From Homalodisca vitripennis (taxonomy: Eukaryota; Arthropoda; Insecta; Hemiptera; Cicadellidae), in the NCBI RefSeq assembly GCF_021130785.1, contig NW_025776199.1, positions 418,001-482,000 of the forward strand: DNA of 64,000 bases, given 5' to 3'. The notes beneath the pieces were generated by a model that was not told the DNA's origin, ran no database searches, and was given only the letters and a program-made list of their open reading frames with translations. Shown in pieces: positions 59,353 through 64,000 of this stretch. The first letter of the stretch is position 1. The number at the start of each line of letters is the position of its first letter. The position numbers and the translations under genes were made by a program.

Positions 59353-60000
59353 AAGGTTTCCTCCGGTAATCCTTAAATTTCGGCACGTGTCGGGTTTTGG
59401 AGGTAACTCTAGCGAACATCTTGTGGTACCAATCTCGCTTTAAGTCCGATTCCTTTTCCAAAACTTCTGCGCTAGAGCATAACTGAGCGCTGTTTGCACC
59501 TTCTAAGGGGTAGCGAAACAGAGCATCTGCCACTCTGTTTAGAGTACCCTTCCGGTAATGAATCTCAAAATCGTTCTGCTGAAGTTCTAGCACCCACCGA
59601 GCTAGTCGTCCCGTCGGCTGCTGAATATTCATCAACCATTTGAGAGCCTGATGATCGGTAACGGTGATAAATTTGTACCCCTCCAGATATGGCCTAAATT
59701 TGTTCACCACCCATACTAACGCCAAACATTCCTTTTCGGTAACGGTGAACTTTTTCTCACCGTCAGTCAACAATCGGCTAGCAAATGCTATAACGCGTTC
59801 TCTCTTATCGATTTTCTGAGTCAATGCTGCACCCAGTCCATCATTCGAAGCATCTACTTCTAGCCAAAACGTTTGTTAAAAATTGGGACACGCTAGTATT
59901 GGTGTATCAGAAAGCTTATCTTTAAGCTCGAGAAACGCACTCTGTTGTTCGTCCGTCCAATCCCATTTTTCACTTTTCTTTAAAAGTTTGGTTAAAGGTC
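59342..60000 (-). CDS. Gypsy RNase H (part of pol)
   Basis: This part degrades the RNA of RNA/DNA hybrids. The first catalytic Asp lies in EVDASNDGLGA (about 59850), separated by a stop near 59877 from the polymerase part. The main frame has TVTEKECLALVWVV (catalytic Glu), TVTDHQALKWL (Asp) and ADALFRYPL. The last motif normally reads ADALSR, so Ser to Phe is an unusual change. The linker to integrase follows. Confidence 0.88.
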
Positions 60001-60794
60001 TAGTTTGATTTGGCGAAATTCTCCACAAATCTTCTATACCAAGAAGCGAGTCCTAGGAAGCTTCTCAAAGAGCGAACTGAAGTAGGTGTGGGGAACTCTC
60101 GAATGGCTCGTACCTTCTCTGGATCTGTACGAATTCCGTCTTTATTTACAACGTGGCCTAAATACTTTAATTCTCGTTTGCAGAATTGACATTTCCCTGC
60201 ATTTGGTTTCAGACCAGCGCCTCGTAGCCTATTGAACACATCCTCGAGGAGCGTTAAGTGTTCTTTAAACGTCTTACTGACAATAATTAGGTCATCTAAA
60301 TAAGCAAGTGCTTTTGGCTCTAGTTCGGGACCTATAATTTGGTCTAATAATCGTTGGAACGTTGCTCCAGCAGAGTGCAATCCAAACGGCATAACCCGAA
60401 AATGGTACAGGCCCTTGCCAGGTACGGTGAAAGCAGTGAGAGGTTTGCTTTCGGGCGAAAGGGGTACCTGCCAATATCCTTGTTTCAAATCAATGGTAGA
60501 GATGAAGGAGGCTTCTCTCAATTTCTCCAAAATCGAATTTATTTGGGGCAACGGGTACGCGTCTTTCTCGCTGACGCCATTTAATTTTCTAAAATCTATG
60601 CAGAAACGATATTTCCCACAGGATTTCTTCACTAGCACTATCGGAGAACTCCACGGGCTCGACGATGGTTCTATAACTCCATCTTGTAACATCTTATCAA
60701 CTTCCTCGTTAATGATCTGTTGCATCGCCGGATTTCTAGGATAGTATCGTTGTTTTATCGGTTCGTTCTTGCTGAGTTTTATTCGATGCTCCAC
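60000..60794 (-). CDS. Gypsy reverse transcriptase (part of pol)
   Basis: An open 264-residue stretch. Motifs: SPWSSPIVLVKK (about 47-57), RFCIDFRKLN (63-72), STIDLKQGYWQ with catalytic Asp 102, MPFGLHSAGATFQ (135-147), AYLDDLIIVS with catalytic Asp 167 and 168, and LGHVV and FLGLASWYRRFV towards the end. All catalytic residues are present. The preceding segment 60736-61002 links protease to RT in another frame. Confidence 0.93.
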   Translation of the reverse strand: MEHRIKLSKNEPIKQRYYPRNPAMQQIINEEVDKMLQDGVIEPSSSPWSSPIVLVKKSCGKYRFCIDFRKLNGVSEKDAYPLPQINSILEKLREASFISTIDLKQGYWQVPLSPESKPLTAFTVPGKGLYHFRVMPFGLHSAGATFQRLLDQIIGPELEPKALAYLDDLIIVSKTFKEHLTLLEDVFNRLRGAGLKPNAGKCQFCKRELKYLGHVVNKDGIRTDPEKVRAIREFPTPTSVRSLRSFLGLASWYRRFVENFAKSN

Positions 60795-61002
60795 TAAAGT
60801 TGTTTTTTCCCGAGCAGGACTCGAATTTAGGAAGCTCCTCCTGTGAAAATTCGTTCAATATGTGTCTCTCTTCATCATCTAGTGAACTAACCTCCTCTGG
60901 TACTCTGTCGCTATTCACACAGCTGATGTCGGTCACACGGCTGTCATTTAGATCCTCGCCGCAGTTAACTGATACCAAATTTAATGGCCGGATCAGGTCC
61001 AT
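60736..61002 (-). CDS. Protease-RT linker of pol
   Basis: An 88-residue frame, acidic and Ser-rich (SSLDDEERHILNEFSQEELP), joining the end of the protease (overlap at 60965-61002) to the RT. It was probably part of one pol frame before one-base changes at each end. Confidence 0.6.
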   Translation of the reverse strand: MDLIRPLNLVSVNCGEDLNDSRVTDISCVNSDRVPEEVSSLDDEERHILNEFSQEELPKFESCSGKNNFSGASNKTQQERTDKTTILS

Positions 61003-61303
61003 GCCCTAGGATGATCCGGGCAGTCAGCGACGGCAAATACGCAGTTGCTACGTCCAGCTCATGATCGGCGATTCTGCATTTAAAGCGATATATGCTCGAG
61101 ACGGACACTTGAGTATTGTCGGCTAGTGAGATTTTGAATTGTTTCCTCGTAGGTAGAACACCTTCTTTCCCCAGGAAATCGGCTACCTCTTCATTAATGA
61201 GAGACGCCACTGCACCGGTATCAATCAACGCTTTAAAGTCTCTTCCGTAAATCTCCACGTTCGTGTAATGCCTTGGGTCATCAATATCGATCCGATTGCT
61301 CAT
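60965..61303 (-). CDS. Gypsy aspartic protease
   Basis: A 112-residue frame. The active site is ALIDTGAVASLI (DTG at residues 28-30). The flap and C-terminal hydrophobic-hydrophobic-Gly motif is ARIILGHG. The length and layout are those of a retropepsin monomer that works as a dimer. It separates Gag and Pol products. Confidence 0.9.
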   Translation of the reverse strand: MSNRIDIDDPRHYTNVEIYGRDFKALIDTGAVASLINEEVADFLGKEGVLPTRKQFKISLADNTQVSVSSIYRFKCRIADHELDVATAYLPSLTARIILGHGPDPAIKFGIS

Positions 61304-61356
61304 GCCACAAATATTTTTAATTTTGTCAAGCTATTCATTCCATTCTTTTGGGGTAG

Positions 61357-63150
61357 TCAGTTTTGACTTCGGTTTGGACTCCGGTGACCCCCTACTCCCG
61401 AAGTCCTCGTTTCGTTTCCCGATTGCCTACAATCACATGATGTCGTTTTAACACCTGGCTTTTTACAGTTGAAACATTTCAAAATCCTTGGTTTTCTACA
61501 ATTTCTATAGAGATGGCCTGGTATTTCGCAGTTCCAACATACTGGCCCTCGTATACTATTAGGTTTTGACGGGTCCTTTTGGTCGTCACAAGTCTTCATG
61601 TGTGTGGTAGCTCTCAGATCGGTTGATGGTTCATTAAACGATACTTTCCGGTGCCCGCTGTCAGATGGCCCGGTTTGCGCACTTTCAAGTTTATCTCGAG
61701 GAGTTTCCGTTCTGGGATGTGCGGTCCTAGACACGGCATATGCGTGAAAACTTTCTTTTAGTTGCTGAGATCTACTTTTGCTTAGTAATGCTGTTTCCGG
61801 AACTAGCGCTTGAGCAGGACTCGGTGGAGGCCGATAATTAAGTTTCTCTCGTAAACAAGTTTCATACTCGTCAGCAACCTTCATTAGTCCAGCTAAGTTC
61901 ACAAAATCTCTCCTTCGAACATACATTTTATATGTCGGGTGCGTATTATTGTAGATTCGCTCTAACTTCTCAGTCTCCGAAAATCCGCCTCTTCTTCTGA
62001 TGAGGGTAGACAGAGCAACAACGTATTGTTTAAACAGTTCTCCATCGCCTTGGGTTCGTTTTCGAATTTCATCATCCAGATGAACGATATACCCCGGTGG
62101 CAGGTACTGTATCTGAAAGTCTCGAAGAAAATCTACAAAGTTTGCCCAAAAATCTCGATTATTTCTATCAACAAAAGTGCACTCTCTTTTAGCAGTTCGG
62201 GTAGTGCTTTAAGCATTCGATCTTGTTGGACTTCATAAGCATCCATCAATTCGTGTAGTCGCTCTAAGAACGATATGGCGTCAGTATCTCTCCTGCCATC
62301 AAAACGAAGATTCCATTTGCGCACCATATTACACAATGTAGCTGTGTCTGAAATGCTGCGTGGGTTATTCTCGGACCCAGACAAAATGTTTCCTGACTGC
62401 GTATTGGTGAAATCGTAATACTGGCGTGGTAGCGAGTTCGATGGGTACGTTCCGGGATGCCATCAATTCATACTCTGAATTCTGGCTCAACCCTCTCGGG
62501 AGTGTTTGTTCGAAAGTAGTTGTTCTAGACGCTACGGGCGAGGACTGTGGTCGTACAGCTCCTGACATGATTCGCTTGACTTCTTCGAACGTAGCGGTAG
62601 GCGCGATATCAAGCATCTCTCTGATAACCTCCATCTCTGTTCCCGTCTTCGATTGCACATTTTCGTTATTTGGGAGAGTTTCGCCGCTCGTTGCTCGGCT
62701 CACACTTCCATATTCCGTAGGAGCAAATCCGAGCGAAGGGCTCTTTGCAATCCCACCTCGTGCTAATCGCACTAATTCAACTCGCAATTGCTGGCTATTT
62801 CCGTCACTCGGTACTCCGTATTTATTAAGTTCAGCTTGTAGCTGCGGTTTGGTGAGCTTATAAACCCAGCTGACACTTGCATCCAAGTCGGTCGATATAT
62901 TTACTTTGTCGTCGGCGCTTAAAGTCACCAAAGTCTGAGGATTTATCGGGTGTCCTGTTTGAACGATCTTTGGTATTACTCCAGTAGAAGTAGACGTCGT
63001 AGGCGGAGGCTTCGTTGTATTTGAATCCGTTTTCTTTGTATCGCATGTAGTAACGCTTTCTCCTCCATTAATATACATCCAAAATACGTTCCATCCAAGA
63101 AGGTTTAGAATGGTTCTCAGAAACCTTAAAATATATAGATCCATCTTCAA
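61357..63150 (-). CDS. Gypsy Gag with N-terminal SAP-like domain (frameshifted)
   Basis: The first frame (62365-63150) has a Thr/Pro-rich start, then YKLTKPQLQAELNKYGVP and GNSQQLRVELVRLARG (about residues 97-131), which fits a SAP DNA-binding motif. A shift near 62370 leads to the capsid region (KWNLRFDGRRDTDAISFLER). A second near 62150 leads to the frame containing FVNLAGLMKVADEYE and two zinc knuckles. The first is a proper CCHC (CWNCEIPGHLYRNC). The second, CFNCKKPGVKTTSC, has Val in place of His and may not bind zinc normally. The true start may be the Met at 63078. The protein packages the element RNA. Confidence 0.88.
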
Positions 63151-63237
63151 TAGTTATTCGCAGTAAGTTTGTGTATTTTAAGTTGTCTCTGTTGTATCAC
63201 TTAGTATTTTGTCTTTCGATTTCTATTCTTTTCAGTT

Positions 63238-63252
63238 CCTGTTCGGGCGCCA
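63238..63252 (-). promoter_or_regulatory. Primer binding site, tRNA-Lys type
   Basis: On the minus strand TGGCGCCCGAACAGG, identical to the 3'-end complement of the lysine tRNA used as primer by lentiviruses and several Gypsy elements. It lies 5 bp inside the terminal repeat. This fixes the direction of reverse transcription. Confidence 0.9.
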
Positions 63253-63257
63253 TTTTA

Positions 63258-63362
63258 TGTGAGGTGTTTCGGTGAAATCGCTTTTTATATCGTCTGCCCT
63301 GATAGTTGTAGTCGTGCTGGGTTCTATTCCAGGGTTGTGATATCGACTTATAGCTATTTCTA
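63258..63362 (-). repeat. 5' terminal repeat (short LTR) of the Gypsy element
   Basis: Matches 58100-58204 with about one or two differences. To its right, homology with the other copy stops, so the outer border is defined by comparison only. Confidence 0.7.
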
Positions 63363-64000
63363 TCTTACCTGCGCCCTCACTGTACGCTGGTAGAGATCGA
63401 TATGATACACAAGATTAAACGTAAGTGAACAGAAAATCTCAGACTCGTTCAGAGCGAATTCAGTTATTCGCACTCTTCAATAGAACGATATCATCACAGT
63501 TTTCTGTTCTATGTTTCGAGATTTTACGTAAATAAATGTTGATTAGAGCTGTCAATGCCCCGTTCTAAAATATTACGTTTAGAAATAAATTCTATTGTAA
63601 CGACGACTATTTGGCAATTATTGGTGCGTGAGAAAACAGATTTTTTTTATATCGGTGGTCCGCGAGATCTTTTATTCCACAGCCGTTGACTCGAACCAGT
63701 CCCTGTATCGTCTGCTCGTTTCTTCTTCCTTCAGTGTGTTGTTGTGCTGTGTTAAGCTGAGGTTATGTTTTGACTTTACACATATCAAAATAAAATATTA
63801 AATATATCAAACCAAACAAATTCCTTCTCTATACTAACAAGACTAACGTTAACGTATAAGTTTATAAGTTGAGCTGGAAGCAAAATGTCTAAGGGGAGTC
63901 TTGTGTTATATCCCTCCCCTGTGAAGCAGCAAAATTCCTTCAAGCAAATATATTTAGGTTATTTAATACAAGTATCCTAGTTCAACTATAATACAGGTAT
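63363..64000. other. Right flank, no gene seen
   Basis: It could include more of the 5' LTR, if the left terminal repeat is truncated, or host DNA. No reading frame or repeat recognised. Confidence 0.5.

Larger units (their letters stand above)
58100..63362 (-). mobile_element. Gypsy-type (Metaviridae) LTR retrotransposon
   Basis: Minus-strand order: terminal repeat, primer binding site, gag, protease, reverse transcriptase, RNase H, integrase, terminal repeat. RT before integrase is the Gypsy order. Several frames are interrupted by single shifts (within gag, RT to RNase H, within integrase and near the 3' end), so the element as written is defective. It sits in repeat unit 5. I could not find a matching target duplication at its ends. 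Confidence 0.9.

Noticed and set aside
63418..63425. AAGTG as the right target duplication of the Gypsy element, matching 58095-58099
   Set aside because: It would place the LTR border about 58 bp beyond the shared repeat and give it no standard terminal dinucleotide.

Overview
The window is AT-rich eukaryotic DNA from an animal genome, most likely an insect or other arthropod. The evidence is a cut-and-paste Polinton/Maverick (adintovirus-like) element, a Gypsy-type LTR retrotransposon with a lysine-tRNA primer site, an array of long LTRs, many TA and CA microsatellites, and no confident host gene. I cannot name the species. 

Layout. Positions 1-1170 are non-coding host flank. Positions 1177-17786 are one complete 16.6 kb Polinton/Maverick, bounded by near-identical terminal inverted repeats (1177-1351 and 17596-17786) and an exact 6-bp target duplication GGTACA (1171-1176 and 17787-17792). 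It carries a protein-primed family B DNA polymerase, a retroviral-type integrase with an N-terminal zinc ribbon, two tandem zinc-finger paralogues, a BRO gene with two truncated BRO copies, a penton-like minor capsid gene, a packaging ATPase, a structural protein with a parvovirus-like phospholipase A2 domain, a pVI-like protein followed by an adenain-type protease, two coiled-coil genes, a second zinc ribbon, a W-I-LSE repeat protein, the double jelly-roll major capsid protein and a few small unknown genes. Almost every gene starts at the motif [T/A]TAAATGG, in which an AT-rich promoter-like element runs straight into the ATG. Nearly every long gene is interrupted by single-base indels while both sides still encode conserved residues. 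This looks more like consensus error than long decay, although I cannot prove it. 

Positions 17793-31821 and 40336-58099 form a degenerate array of large direct repeats. Units begin near 22460, 26500, 40800, 44900 and 50400, and a related block lies at 19480-21200. The array is full of smaller repeats and simple-sequence tracts and has no convincing coding sequence, apart from a few possible short exons. A tandem LTR element (LTR-internal-LTR-internal-LTR, 31822-40335, period about 3.6 kb) interrupts it. 

Positions 58100-63362 hold a Gypsy-type retrotransposon on the minus strand, with gag containing a SAP-like domain, protease, reverse transcriptase, RNase H and integrase. It has a perfect tRNA-Lys-type primer binding site and unusually short (about 105 bp) terminal repeats. 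Positions 63363-64000 show nothing recognisable. 

In the Polinton, polymerase, integrase and TIRs make the mobility and replication set. Capsid proteins, ATPase, protease and phospholipase make a virion-morphogenesis set. The element therefore looks like an integrated virus-like genome rather than a simple transposon.
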